Origin: CAYOUV01 sp964407265
GTDB taxonomy: Bacteria; Chloroflexota; Anaerolineae; Anaerolineales; Villigracilaceae
Direction of reading: 5' to 3'
DNA length: 64,000 bases
NCBI GenBank assembly: GCA_964407265.1
Contig: CAYOUV010000001.1
Coordinates: 73,182-137,181 of the forward strand
Part shown: positions 1 through 8,992 of the stretch, in pieces
Position numbering within the stretch: the first letter of the stretch is position 1
Layout: each line of letters opens with the position of its first letter
Position numbers and translations under genes: made by a program
Notes under the pieces: model-generated
Database searches by the model: none
Told to the model about the DNA's origin: nothing
The model's input: the letters and a program-made list of their open reading frames with translations, nothing else

Positions 1-753
1 GACGACCTGGCTCCTAACCGGGTCATCTGCGGAATTGGTGCCTGGTGGGACCCATTGGCAAAGAACGTCGGCATCGAGCGCCGTAAACCCCTGACAGCCA
101 TGCGCGAGACGATCGAGGTGCTGCGCCGCCTGCTGAACCTGGAGCGGGTTACTTTTCACGGTGAGTTTCTGCATGTAGACGGCATCGAACTGGACGTGGT
201 GCATGGACGTCGTGAGCCGCGCAATGTCCCGCTGATGATCGGCGCTACCGGAAACAAGATGCTGGAAATGACCGGCGAGATCGCAGACGGCTGTGTGATG
301 AACTACTGCGTTCCACCCGATTACAACGATCGTGCGCTTGAATTACTGGAGAAGGGCGCCCAAAAAGCCGGACGCAAACTCGATGACCTCGACCGCCCGC
401 AACTGATCGTCTGCTCGGTCGACCACGATCACGACACTGCCATTGACTATACCAAGATGCTCTTATGCCAGTACATGGCTCAACAACCGCATATCGCCAA
501 GGCCTCCGGCGTATCGGATGAGGTGGTGCACGAGATCCAGTCCATTTTAGGCTGGCCGGCCTCCAAAGAACAGATCAACCAGGCCAAACACCTGGTCCCT
601 GACCGGCTGGTCGATCGCATCACCGCTTCGGGAACGCCCGAGGAAGCGCGCACCAAGGTCAACGAGTACGTCAAACGCGGCGCCACCTGCCCGATCCTTT
701 ACCCGGTGGGAGGCAATTTCAAGCTGCTGATCGATACTTTTGCGCAGAAGTGA
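1..753 (+). CDS. LLM-class flavin-dependent oxidoreductase (5' end cut by window)
   Basis: The reading frame is open from base 1, so the N-terminus lies outside the window; the TTG at 55 is internal. About 250 residues remain. The visible part has the pattern of the bacterial luciferase-like (LLM) TIM-barrel family, which use FMN or F420: a stretch after residue 70 reading PLMIGATGNKMLEM is the family's strand leading to the phosphate site, followed by the IADG segment. Families of this type include F420-dependent methylene-tetrahydromethanopterin reductase-like enzymes; substrate cannot be read from sequence. The stop is 6 bases before the next gene, so the two are probably cotranscribed. 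Confidence 0.85.
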   Translation, partial: DDLAPNRVICGIGAWWDPLAKNVGIERRKPLTAMRETIEVLRRLLNLERVTFHGEFLHVDGIELDVVHGRREPRNVPLMIGATGNKMLEMTGEIADGCVMNYCVPPDYNDRALELLEKGAQKAGRKLDDLDRPQLIVCSVDHDHDTAIDYTKMLLCQYMAQQPHIAKASGVSDEVVHEIQSILGWPASKEQINQAKHLVPDRLVDRITASGTPEEARTKVNEYVKRGATCPILYPVGGNFKLLIDTFAQK

Positions 754-759
754 GGCAGC

Positions 760-1236
760 ATGGCCACCTTACAACCCAATTCCCGTCACTGCTTCGTCTG
801 CGGGCTTGAAAACCCGATCGGCCTGAAGCTGCGCATCTACCAAACCGAACCGGGCGTGATCGAGACCAGTTACACCGCGCCAGAACATTTCCAGGGGTAT
901 CCGGGCGTGCTGCACGGCGGCATCGTCGGCGCCATCCTGGACGAGATCAGCGGACGCTCCCTGATGGGGAACGATCCCGAGCATCCGCGTTTTTTGTTCA
1001 CCGGCAAATTGGACTTGAAATACCGCAAGAACGTGCCGGTCGGCAAGCCTTTGCGCATCGTCGGCAAAGCCGGCCGGGATAAAGGCCGTGCCGCCGAAGC
1101 CTGGGCCGGGATTTACGATGCCGAGACTGGCGAACTGCTGGCCGAGGCCAACGCCCTGCACATCAATGTACCGCCCGATCAATTCGATTTGTCAAAACTG
1201 GACCAATTAGGCTGGAAGGTCTATCCGCTCGAGTAA
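760..1236 (+). CDS. PaaI-like hotdog-fold thioesterase
   Basis: 158 residues, a single hotdog (4HBT) domain. The HGG motif at residues 52-54 followed by ILDE at 59-62 is the acyl-CoA thioesterase active-site region of the PaaI group. The N-terminus has HCFVCG and NPIGLKL, typical of the subfamily carrying a paired-Cys start. It probably hydrolyses an acyl-CoA in the cytoplasm; the acyl chain is unknown. GAGG stands 4 bases before the ATG and the gene follows the LLM oxidoreductase by 6 bases, so the two may share a catabolic pathway. Confidence 0.85.
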   Translation: MATLQPNSRHCFVCGLENPIGLKLRIYQTEPGVIETSYTAPEHFQGYPGVLHGGIVGAILDEISGRSLMGNDPEHPRFLFTGKLDLKYRKNVPVGKPLRIVGKAGRDKGRAAEAWAGIYDAETGELLAEANALHINVPPDQFDLSKLDQLGWKVYPLE

Positions 1237-1261
1237 ATTGTCTTACAAATTCGCCATTTCG

Positions 1262-1292
1262 ACAGGCATCTTGTTATAATAAAGATGCCTGT
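1262..1292 (+). terminator. Hairpin with 11-bp stem and T-rich tail after the thioesterase gene
   Basis: A perfect 11-bp stem (1262-1272 with 1282-1292) with a 9-base loop is followed by a GTTTAATTTA tail, as in an intrinsic terminator. The loop contains TATAAT at 1275-1280, so the element could instead or also be a promoter -10 for the gene at 1320; no convincing -35 lies 17 bases upstream. Confidence 0.5.
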
Positions 1293-1319
1293 TTAATTTA
1301 TAAGCCCAATGGAGAATCC

Positions 1320-2072
1320 ATGATCAACGAATACCACCGTCCTGATACCATCGAAGAAACTTTAAGACTCATCGCCCGCCCCGATCCGCGCACCCTGCCA
1401 CTCGGCGGCGGGACGGTGCTTAACCACAGCGGGGGCGAATCCCTGGCTGTCGTCGACCTGCAAAGCCTTGATCTGGACACGATCCAGGAGCGCGGCAACG
1501 ACCTGGAAATCGGCGCGACCGCAACGCTGCAATCTCTATACGCAACTCCCCATCTTCCCGCTGCCTTACAGGCAGCCATCAAACTGGATACCAACTACAA
1601 CCTGCGCCAGGTCGCAACCCTGGCTGGTGCGCTGGTCGCCTGCGACGGGCGCTCCCCGCTGGCGACAGTTTTCCTGGCGCTGGATGCCAAACTGACCCTG
1701 CAACCCGGGGACGAAGAAGTGACGCTGGGTAACCTGTTACCACTGCGCGAAGAGCTGCTGCGCCACCGGCTGATCACTAAAATTACAATCCTGCTGCAGG
1801 TCAAGCTGGCCTTCGAATCCGTTGCCCGCACACCCGCCGACCGGCCAATCGTCTGTGTTGCCATCGCGCAGTGGCCTTCCGGGCGTACGCGCCTGGCGCT
1901 GGGCGGGTACGGGAAAATCCCGGCACTTGCCATGGATGGCACTGAAGCCACCGGACTGGAAGTCGCCGCCCGCGACAGCTTCCACGAAGCCGCCGACGAG
2001 TGGGCCAGCGCTGAATACCGCCGCGACGTGGCCGCCACGCTGGCCATGCGCTGCCTGCAAAACCTGAGTTGA
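1320..2072 (+). CDS. FAD-binding subunit of a molybdenum hydroxylase (CoxM/XdhB-like)
   Basis: 250 residues, shorter than the usual 270-290 of CoxM-type subunits. The N-terminal FAD motif LPLGGGT is intact near residue 27. The second FAD motif, normally TIGGN, reads TLAGAL here, so FAD binding may be altered. The C-terminal part resembles CO_deh_flav_C. In this family the subunit takes electrons from the FeS domain and passes them to NAD or quinone. GGAG lies 7 bases before the ATG. The matching FeS/Mo subunit is two genes downstream, separated by a phosphatase gene. Confidence 0.8.
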   Translation: MINEYHRPDTIEETLRLIARPDPRTLPLGGGTVLNHSGGESLAVVDLQSLDLDTIQERGNDLEIGATATLQSLYATPHLPAALQAAIKLDTNYNLRQVATLAGALVACDGRSPLATVFLALDAKLTLQPGDEEVTLGNLLPLREELLRHRLITKITILLQVKLAFESVARTPADRPIVCVAIAQWPSGRTRLALGGYGKIPALAMDGTEATGLEVAARDSFHEAADEWASAEYRRDVAATLAMRCLQNLS

Positions 2073-2076
2073 CCTC

Positions 2077-3732
2077 ATGAAATCTAATCGCTGGCTCATC
2101 CTGGGTCTGATCGGTTGTCTGCTGGTGGCTGGAGGCGCTTATTTCTGGGCCACCGGCCTGATGGATTCGCTTTACAACTTCCGCTCGCCGTTACATGCCA
2201 ATCCACCCGCGCCGGGTCAGGCCATCGGACAACCGACGACCCGGCGGGTTGTGGTTGTCCTGATTGACGCCCTGCGGGCCGATACTTCGCTCAAACCGGA
2301 AGTAATGCCAACCCTGAATCAATTGCGGGACCAGGCTGCCTGGGCCACCATGCACAGCCAGGTGCCGTCCTATTCCGAGCCCGGCTACACAGTCCTGATG
2401 ACCGGCGCCTGGCCGTACCTCAGCGACGGCCCGGCTATGAACCTGGATTACGCGGACATTCCCACCTGGACCCAGGACAATCTCTTCAGCGCCGCTCACC
2501 GCGCCGGTCTGAAGACCGCCGTTTCGGGGTACTACTGGTTTGAAAAACTCATCCCGCAGGATGCGGTCGATGCCAGCTTTTACACGCCTGGCGAAGATAA
2601 AATCGCCGACCGCGAAGTGGTCGATCAGGCTCTGCCCTGGCTGCAAAGCGGGGCTTACAACCTCGTGCTGATCCACATCGACCAGGTCGATTACGCCGGA
2701 CACCACGAGGGGGGTCCGCGCGATCCGCGCTGGGACGCAGCCGCCACCCGTTCCGATGATTTGCTACGCGAAATCGTTTCGCAACTCGACCTCGAGCAGG
2801 ATACCGTGATCGTACTGTCCGACCACGGCCAGATCGACCGCGGCGGCCACGGCGGCCAGGATCCGATTGTGTTATTGGAGCCGTTCGTCATGGCTGGCGC
2901 AGGCGTCAGGCCCGGCCGCTACCCCGATATGTACCAGGTGGACGTCGCGCCGACGGTTGCTGCGCTGCTCGGGACCAACCTGCCAGCGAGCAGTCAAGGC
3001 AATGTTCTGACCGAGATGCTTGCACTTTCGCCCGAAAAATCCGCAAATATCTCGGAGGCGCTCAACCAGCAACAAATGACCCTGTCTGACGCTTATCAAA
3101 AAGCTATCGGCTACCGGGTCGCACCGGACGCCGGAGAAAAGGACATCCTGGGCTACTATCAAGGGCTGATCGAAAAAGCCAGAAACACCCGGTTGGAGCA
3201 CGAGCGTACCCCGCGTTTTCTTTTCGCCGCCATTTTAATGCTCATTCCCGCCATCCTCCTGGTCTGGAAGCGCAGCCGCATGGTCGCCTGGTTATTTGGT
3301 GGAGCTGGCATTTACCTGGTTTTGTTCAATTTCATCTATGCGGGGCTCGCCGGGCGGACGTACTCGCTCAGTTCGGTCGCCAGTTCAACCGATATTATTC
3401 TCACGACAGCCCTCATTTCCCTGCTGGCGCTGACGGTGGCCTGGCTGATCCTTTCCTTCAGCCTCAAAAATTTCAGAGCCCAACCCTTGCATGCGGCTGA
3501 GACGACCCTCGGCCTGACCTATGTCACCCTTTACCTGCTGGCCCTGCCGATCCTGTGGAGTTTCGCCTTGAACGGTGCACTGATCAGCTGGACTCTACCC
3601 GACTTCGCCAGCATGTTCCTGGGCTTTCTTTCGACTATCCAGAGCCTGATCGTCGCTGTGACAGGCATCCTCCTGACTGGCGTCGCAGCGCTCATCGCTC
3701 GGATTGTCAACCAAAAACCGGAGTTACGATGA
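2077..3732 (+). CDS. Membrane-anchored alkaline-phosphatase-superfamily protein
   Basis: 551 residues. A signal anchor spans residues 7-26. The catalytic domain has the metal motifs of the type I phosphodiesterase/phosphopentomutase superfamily: LIDALRAD at 62-69, a Ser-rich nucleophile segment PSYSEPGY near 97-104, DQVDYAGHH, SDHG and GHGG. Four or so membrane segments follow from about residue 380 to the end. It probably cleaves a phosphoester or phosphonate group outside the membrane, as in lipid or GPI-like head-group enzymes; substrate unknown. It starts 5 bases after the FAD-subunit stop and its stop overlaps the next ATG (ATGA), so it is translated with the Mo-hydroxylase genes although no functional link is known. 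Confidence 0.85.
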   Translation: MKSNRWLILGLIGCLLVAGGAYFWATGLMDSLYNFRSPLHANPPAPGQAIGQPTTRRVVVVLIDALRADTSLKPEVMPTLNQLRDQAAWATMHSQVPSYSEPGYTVLMTGAWPYLSDGPAMNLDYADIPTWTQDNLFSAAHRAGLKTAVSGYYWFEKLIPQDAVDASFYTPGEDKIADREVVDQALPWLQSGAYNLVLIHIDQVDYAGHHEGGPRDPRWDAAATRSDDLLREIVSQLDLEQDTVIVLSDHGQIDRGGHGGQDPIVLLEPFVMAGAGVRPGRYPDMYQVDVAPTVAALLGTNLPASSQGNVLTEMLALSPEKSANISEALNQQQMTLSDAYQKAIGYRVAPDAGEKDILGYYQGLIEKARNTRLEHERTPRFLFAAILMLIPAILLVWKRSRMVAWLFGGAGIYLVLFNFIYAGLAGRTYSLSSVASSTDIILTTALISLLALTVAWLILSFSLKNFRAQPLHAAETTLGLTYVTLYLLALPILWSFALNGALISWTLPDFASMFLGFLSTIQSLIVAVTGILLTGVAALIARIVNQKPELR

Positions 3733-6704
3733 ACCTTACACTGCAAATCAACGGCATCCCTCACGACATATCCGCTGCTCCCGGCGAGACGCTGCTCGCC
3801 ACCTTGCGGGAATTGGGATATCACGGCGTTAAATTCGGTGACGAAGATGGCGAAACCGGTGCGGACACCGTTCTGCTGGACGGAAGACCGGTCAATGCTG
3901 GATTGATGCTGGCCGCCCAGGCCGAAGGTCACCAGATCGCCACCATTGAGGCGCTTGGCGAGCACCCCCAACAGGGCTGGAAGACAACTGAAGGCCTGCA
4001 CCCACTGCAGAAGTCCTTCGTCGAGACAGGCGCCATCCAATGCGGTTACTGCACACCAGCCCAAATCCTGGCTGCCAAGGCTTTGCTGGACCAGAATCCG
4101 AATCCCACCGAGGCCGAAGTCCGCCAGGCGCTTTCCGGCGTCCTGTGCCGCTGCACCGGTTACTTAAAACCGGTCCAGGCGGTGCTGCGCGCCGCTGCAG
4201 TCATGCGCGGGGAAGCGGTCGACCCGATCGAACTGGGCGGCATGCTCGACCTGGGCGGACCCACCCCATCTACGCCCGAGCCGCCCCTCGTAAGTGGTCC
4301 TTCCGGGACATTAACAGAAGTCCGCGTGGCCCCAAAAATCGTCACCGCCCCTGAAACGGACGGCTACCAAACCGTTGGTAAATCCGAACCAAAGGTGGAC
4401 GCGGTCAAGCTGGTACAGGGCAAACCGGCTTTCACAGCCGACATCGAAAAGCGCGGCATGCTGGTGGCCAAAGTCCTGCACAGCCCTCTGGCACACGCCC
4501 GCATCAAGCAAATCGATGCCAGCAAAGCGCGCGCCCTGGACGGTGTGGCAGCCGTACTGACCTGGCAGGATATCCCGCGTGTGGTTTACTCGACTGCCGG
4601 ACAGTCGGACCCGATCCCCGGCCCGCTGGATACTTTCTCGCTGGACAACAAAGTACGCTTTGTCGGCGACCGCGTGGCCTTTGTGGCAGCCGAGACGGCT
4701 GAGATCGCCGAACAGGCGCTCAAATTGATCGAGGTGGAATATGAAGAACTGCCTGCGCTGTTCGATCCCGAGCAAGCCATGCAGCCGGATGCGCCGCGCC
4801 TGCACGACGAACCGGAATTCGTCAATTTCGCCGATTCGGACCCGACTCGCAACCTGGCAGCCGAGATCCGGATTGACATCGGCGACGTGGAAAAAGGCTT
4901 CGCTGAAGCCGACCAGATCTTCGAAGGCATATATGAAGTGCCGAAAGTGCAGCAGGCGCACATCGAGCCGCACGTGGTGGTCACATATTGGGATGAAGAC
5001 GACCGGCTGGTGATCCGCACCAGTACGCAGGTTCCCTTCCATGCGCGCCGCATGCTGGCCCCGGTCTTGAACCTGCCAATCAAGCGCATCCGCGTCATCA
5101 AACCGCGCGTCGGCGGCGGTTTTGGCGGCAAGCAGGAAGTCCTGATCGAGGACGTGGCCGCGCACCTGACCATCGCCACCAAACGACCGGTAATCTACGA
5201 GTACACGCGTGAAGAGGAATTCATCGCCTCACGCTCGCGTCACCCGATGAAATTATGGATGAAGACCGGCGTCAAAAACGACGGCACCATGACCGCCAAC
5301 CAGATGCGCGTCCTGACGGATACCGGTGCTTACGGCTGTCACGCCCTGACCGTGACCGGCAATACCGGCCATAAGGCCATGGCCCTGTATGTCGGCGAGG
5401 GAGCATATCGCCAGGCACCCAATATCCGCTTCTACGCAGACATTGTCTATACCAACCATCCACCAGCCGGCGCTTATCGTGGGTATGGTGTCCCGCAAGG
5501 CTACTGGCCGGTCGAACGCCACATGGAGAAGATCGCCCGCGCCCTGAAACTGGACCCACTCGAATTCCGCCTGATGAACGCCATCCGTCCCGGTGAGCTA
5601 CACCCCTTCAGCACCGCCTGGAGCGAGGGCCGCGAGCCGCGCCCTGAGATAATTTACACCGTCGGGTTGGAGGAATGCGTCCGCCAGGCGAAGGCTGCCA
5701 TTGGCTGGGACCAGAAATACGGCGACCCTACCTGGCACGAACTTGGCCCACATCAACGCAAGGGCATCGGAGTGGCCATGGTCATGCAGGGCACAGCCAT
5801 CCCCTACCTGGATATGGGCGGCGCCTCGATAAAAATGAACGACGATGGCTCCTTCAACCTGCTGATCGGCGCCACCGACCTGGGCACCGGCTCGGACACC
5901 GTGCTGGCCCAGATGGCGGCCGAAGTGTTGGGTGTGCCGCTGGAAGACATCCTTTGCTACTCTTCCGACACCGATTTCACACCTTTCGACAAGGGCGCCT
6001 ACGCCTCATCCACCACCTACATTTCGGGCGCGGCGACGGTCAAGGCCGCCGAGCAGGTGGCCGAACGGATCAAGATCCGCGCCGCTAAAATGCTGGGCGA
6101 GGGGGTTAAACCGGAGCAGATCACATTGAGGGATCGCCGGGCTTCCGCGCCAGATGGTCGTTCGGTCACACTGGCTGAGGTAGCACTGGATGCGCTGCAC
6201 CATGACGACCAGGAACAGATCATGGCAGTCGGTTCGTATATGTCGCCAGTCTCCCCGCCTCCCTTTGGGGCCCAATTCGCCGAAGTGACCGTCGATACCG
6301 AGACCGGACAGGTTACCGTCGATAAGCTGGTCATGGCGGTCGACTCAGGCGTGATCGTCAACCCGCTGACAGCTTCCGGACAGATCGAGGGCGGCATGAC
6401 CCAGGCGCTCGGTTACGCCGTCTGCGAAGAAATGCGCTACCATCCGGACGGCTCGGCCATCGAACGCGATTTCACCAACTACCATATCTTCCGGGCGGAT
6501 GAAATGCCGGAACTGACCACCATCTTTGTGGAGACCTTCGAGCCCAGTCACCCATTCGGCGTCAAAGCCGTGGCTGAGATTCCAATGGACGGGGTCGCGC
6601 CGGCAGTCGGCAACGCTGTACTGGATGCGGTCGGGGTCAATATCGACGACAATCCGGTCACCCCGGAAAAGGTTTGGAAAGAACTGAAGCGCAAAAAAGC
6701 ATAA
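3729..6704 (+). CDS. Molybdenum hydroxylase, fused FeS + molybdopterin subunits, N-terminal FeS cluster ligands lost
   Basis: 991 residues from the ATG overlapping the previous stop; the open frame extends further upstream but inside the phosphatase gene. Order: ferredoxin-like domain 1-75, helical [2Fe-2S] domain about 85-160 with C105, C108, C140, C142, linker, then the xanthine dehydrogenase/CoxL-type Mo domain. The latter has GGGFGGK, AYRGYG and, near the end, GVKAVAEIPM with the catalytic Glu. In the ferredoxin-like domain the four Cys that bind the second cluster are D38, T43, D46 and G58. The enzyme should hydroxylate a heterocycle or aldehyde at a molybdopterin centre, but the usual electron path to FAD is interrupted. 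Substrate unknown. Confidence 0.88.
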   Translation: MNLTLQINGIPHDISAAPGETLLATLRELGYHGVKFGDEDGETGADTVLLDGRPVNAGLMLAAQAEGHQIATIEALGEHPQQGWKTTEGLHPLQKSFVETGAIQCGYCTPAQILAAKALLDQNPNPTEAEVRQALSGVLCRCTGYLKPVQAVLRAAAVMRGEAVDPIELGGMLDLGGPTPSTPEPPLVSGPSGTLTEVRVAPKIVTAPETDGYQTVGKSEPKVDAVKLVQGKPAFTADIEKRGMLVAKVLHSPLAHARIKQIDASKARALDGVAAVLTWQDIPRVVYSTAGQSDPIPGPLDTFSLDNKVRFVGDRVAFVAAETAEIAEQALKLIEVEYEELPALFDPEQAMQPDAPRLHDEPEFVNFADSDPTRNLAAEIRIDIGDVEKGFAEADQIFEGIYEVPKVQQAHIEPHVVVTYWDEDDRLVIRTSTQVPFHARRMLAPVLNLPIKRIRVIKPRVGGGFGGKQEVLIEDVAAHLTIATKRPVIYEYTREEEFIASRSRHPMKLWMKTGVKNDGTMTANQMRVLTDTGAYGCHALTVTGNTGHKAMALYVGEGAYRQAPNIRFYADIVYTNHPPAGAYRGYGVPQGYWPVERHMEKIARALKLDPLEFRLMNAIRPGELHPFSTAWSEGREPRPEIIYTVGLEECVRQAKAAIGWDQKYGDPTWHELGPHQRKGIGVAMVMQGTAIPYLDMGGASIKMNDDGSFNLLIGATDLGTGSDTVLAQMAAEVLGVPLEDILCYSSDTDFTPFDKGAYASSTTYISGAATVKAAEQVAERIKIRAAKMLGEGVKPEQITLRDRRASAPDGRSVTLAEVALDALHHDDQEQIMAVGSYMSPVSPPPFGAQFAEVTVDTETGQVTVDKLVMAVDSGVIVNPLTASGQIEGGMTQALGYAVCEEMRYHPDGSAIERDFTNYHIFRADEMPELTTIFVETFEPSHPFGVKAVAEIPMDGVAPAVGNAVLDAVGVNIDDNPVTPEKVWKELKRKKA

Positions 6705-6723
6705 AGGAAGCGGTAATTGCGAA

Positions 6724-7623
6724 ATGGAATTCATCAGTAACTGGCTTCAGGCATATCTAGGGATTGACCAGACGGCGCAACAAAAACTGCTTGTCTCGCT
6801 TTTTATCATAGCAGCTTTTTGGCTGATCCACCGTGTCCTGCATGCCAGCGTAACCCATCGCATTATCGACCTTGAACGACGCTATCAGTGGCAAAAAGCC
6901 TTAGGCTATACCTTCTCGATCCTTGGGGTACTCGCGGTCGGTTTGGTATGGATCGAAGGAGTGCAATATGCGACCACATACCTGGGTCTCCTATCTGCAG
7001 GTCTTGCCATCGCCTTGAAAGATCCGATTACCAATATCGTCGCCTGGATCTTCATTCTTTGGCGAAAACCCTTTGAGGTCGGGGATCGTATCGAGATCGG
7101 GCCTTATGCCGGTGATGTCGTCGACCAGCGCATTTTTCAGTTCTCGATGATGGAAATCGGCAACTGGGTCGAATCGGATCAATCGACTGGGCGCGTCCTC
7201 CATATACCCAATGGCCTGATTTTCACCAACGGCGTTGCTAACTACACGCATGGCCCTAAATATATTTGGAATGAAATCCCAGTGCTGGTCACTTTTGAAA
7301 GCGACTGGGAAAAAGCCAAGCGTGTCTTACAGGAGATTGCGGATTCACACGACATTTCGCAGAACGAGGACGCTGCCAGGGAATTCGAAACAGCAACGCG
7401 CAAGTTCCTGCTCAAGTATGATAAGCTTACTCCCATTGTTTATACTAATGTATTGGACTCGGGCGTATTGCTGACGATCCGTTATCTGTGCAAACCACGC
7501 CAACGCCGAGGCACAACGCAAGCTATCTGGGAAGATATTCTGCGCGCCTTTTCCAATCATGCGGATATCGACCTGGCTTACCCAACCACGCGTTTTTATA
7601 CGCTCGAGAAATCAGCGAGGTAA
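6724..7623 (+). CDS. MscS-family mechanosensitive channel
   Basis: 299 residues with three N-terminal membrane helices (about 22-40, 60-78, 85-105), the pore-lining helix running into ALKDPITN, then the beta domain with RKPFEVGDRI and the segment HIPNG. This is the core MscS architecture of about 280-300 residues, without the long extensions of MscK-type proteins. It would release osmolytes under membrane tension. It follows the Mo-hydroxylase by 19 bases and precedes the pyrophosphatase by 2. Confidence 0.9.
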   Translation: MEFISNWLQAYLGIDQTAQQKLLVSLFIIAAFWLIHRVLHASVTHRIIDLERRYQWQKALGYTFSILGVLAVGLVWIEGVQYATTYLGLLSAGLAIALKDPITNIVAWIFILWRKPFEVGDRIEIGPYAGDVVDQRIFQFSMMEIGNWVESDQSTGRVLHIPNGLIFTNGVANYTHGPKYIWNEIPVLVTFESDWEKAKRVLQEIADSHDISQNEDAAREFETATRKFLLKYDKLTPIVYTNVLDSGVLLTIRYLCKPRQRRGTTQAIWEDILRAFSNHADIDLAYPTTRFYTLEKSAR

Positions 7624-7625
7624 AT

Positions 7626-8969
7626 ATGGAGCGTATTTTCGTCATAGGACATGTAAACCCTGATACGGATTCAATCGCGGCTGCCATGGGTTACGCCTGG
7701 CTGCTACGCGAACGGGATGGGCTGGATGCCATCGCGGCTCGTGCCGGCGCAACCAATCCCCAGACATCCTGGGTCCTGAAACGCCTCGAATTGGAAGCGC
7801 CGATGATATTAAACGACGCCTCGCCGCGCTTTGAAGCCGTCACCCGACGGCTGGATACGGCCACCCCGGATGCTCCCCTGCGCGACGGCTGGGCAATCGC
7901 TTCCCGCACCTGGGGCGTGGCGCCGGTTGTCAACGAAGACGGCTCGCCATTCGGCCTGATCACCGGCACCAGTTTGTTCAATTATCTCGGGCAGACTGTT
8001 GGCCCACATCCCAATCGCCAGGAAATGCGCATTGCTGAAATCCTTGAAATACCATGCAGCGAAGTCTGCAATATCGATGTACCCAAGTTCCAGTCCCATG
8101 CACGCATTCGCGATTCGCTCAACCGGGTCTTACGCGAGGAAGGCGATGACTTCTGGGTGGTTGATGATACCGGTCAGTACATTGGAGTTTGCCGCCAACG
8201 CGACTTATTGAACCCGCCGCGGCTCAACATCATCCTGGTCGATCACAACGAACCGCGCCAGGCGCTGGCCAATCTGGAAGACGCCGAGCTGCTCGAAATT
8301 CTCGACCACCACCGCTTAGGTAACCCGTCGACGCATGTGCCGATCAAATTCACGGTCGATATCGTCGGCAGCACCAGCACTCTGGTCTCCGAGCAGATCG
8401 AGGAAGCCGGCCTGTCCGCGCCACCGCAGATTGCCGGAATGCTGCTTTCCGGCCTGGTCGCTGATACCCTGATCCTGACCTCACCCACCACCACCGAACG
8501 GGACAAGAAGGCTGCCGATAGGTTAGGGCGCTGGGCCTTCGTCAAGGGAGGTGCGCTGGCGGGTGAGACGATCAAAGCGTATGGCAAGCAGGTTCTCAGC
8601 GCCGGCGCTGGACTCTCGTCGCGCAAGCCGGAAGAGATCGTCAGCACCGACCTGAAGGTATACGAATCCGGTGGTTACCGTTTTGCCATCGCCCAGGCCG
8701 AGGTGACCGACCTGTTGCAACTCACCGACCACCTGGACGAGCTCAACAAAGCCCTTGAGGGAATACGCGAACAGCGCGCCTTCGATTTTGCCATGCTGAT
8801 GGTCACGGATGTGGTGCGCGGCTCAAGTCGTTTCCTGGTCACCAACGAACCGCCCGAATTGAACGACCTGCCTTATCCCAGGCAAAATGACGGCACGCGC
8901 CTGGCCGAAGGGGTGGTTTCGCGCAAGAAACAATTGCTGCCCGTGGTTCTGGGTTTACTGGAGCGATAA
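7626..8969 (+). CDS. ppaC: CBS-domain manganese-dependent inorganic pyrophosphatase (DHH family)
   Basis: 447 residues from the ATG 2 bases after the mscS stop; a longer open frame exists but overlaps mscS. The family II motifs are present: GHVNPDTD (H9, D13, D15), VDH at 205-207, DHH at 227-229, and a C-terminal DHHA2 domain. Between the first motif and VDH about 150 residues with two CBS-like regions are inserted, as in the adenine-nucleotide-regulated CBS-pyrophosphatases of clostridia. It hydrolyses pyrophosphate to phosphate with Mn or Co. No DRTGG domain is obvious. Confidence 0.88.
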   Translation: MERIFVIGHVNPDTDSIAAAMGYAWLLRERDGLDAIAARAGATNPQTSWVLKRLELEAPMILNDASPRFEAVTRRLDTATPDAPLRDGWAIASRTWGVAPVVNEDGSPFGLITGTSLFNYLGQTVGPHPNRQEMRIAEILEIPCSEVCNIDVPKFQSHARIRDSLNRVLREEGDDFWVVDDTGQYIGVCRQRDLLNPPRLNIILVDHNEPRQALANLEDAELLEILDHHRLGNPSTHVPIKFTVDIVGSTSTLVSEQIEEAGLSAPPQIAGMLLSGLVADTLILTSPTTTERDKKAADRLGRWAFVKGGALAGETIKAYGKQVLSAGAGLSSRKPEEIVSTDLKVYESGGYRFAIAQAEVTDLLQLTDHLDELNKALEGIREQRAFDFAMLMVTDVVRGSSRFLVTNEPPELNDLPYPRQNDGTRLAEGVVSRKKQLLPVVLGLLER

Positions 8970-8992
8970 GCGCACTCCGAGACCGAACAGGC

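Noticed and set aside
3555..3728. N-terminal extension of the Mo-hydroxylase
   Set aside because: It overlaps the phosphatase gene and has no ferredoxin-like character; the family start is the ATG at 3729.
4311..5165. 284-residue minus-strand frame
   Set aside because: Shadow of the Mo-hydroxylase gene with no recognisable domain.
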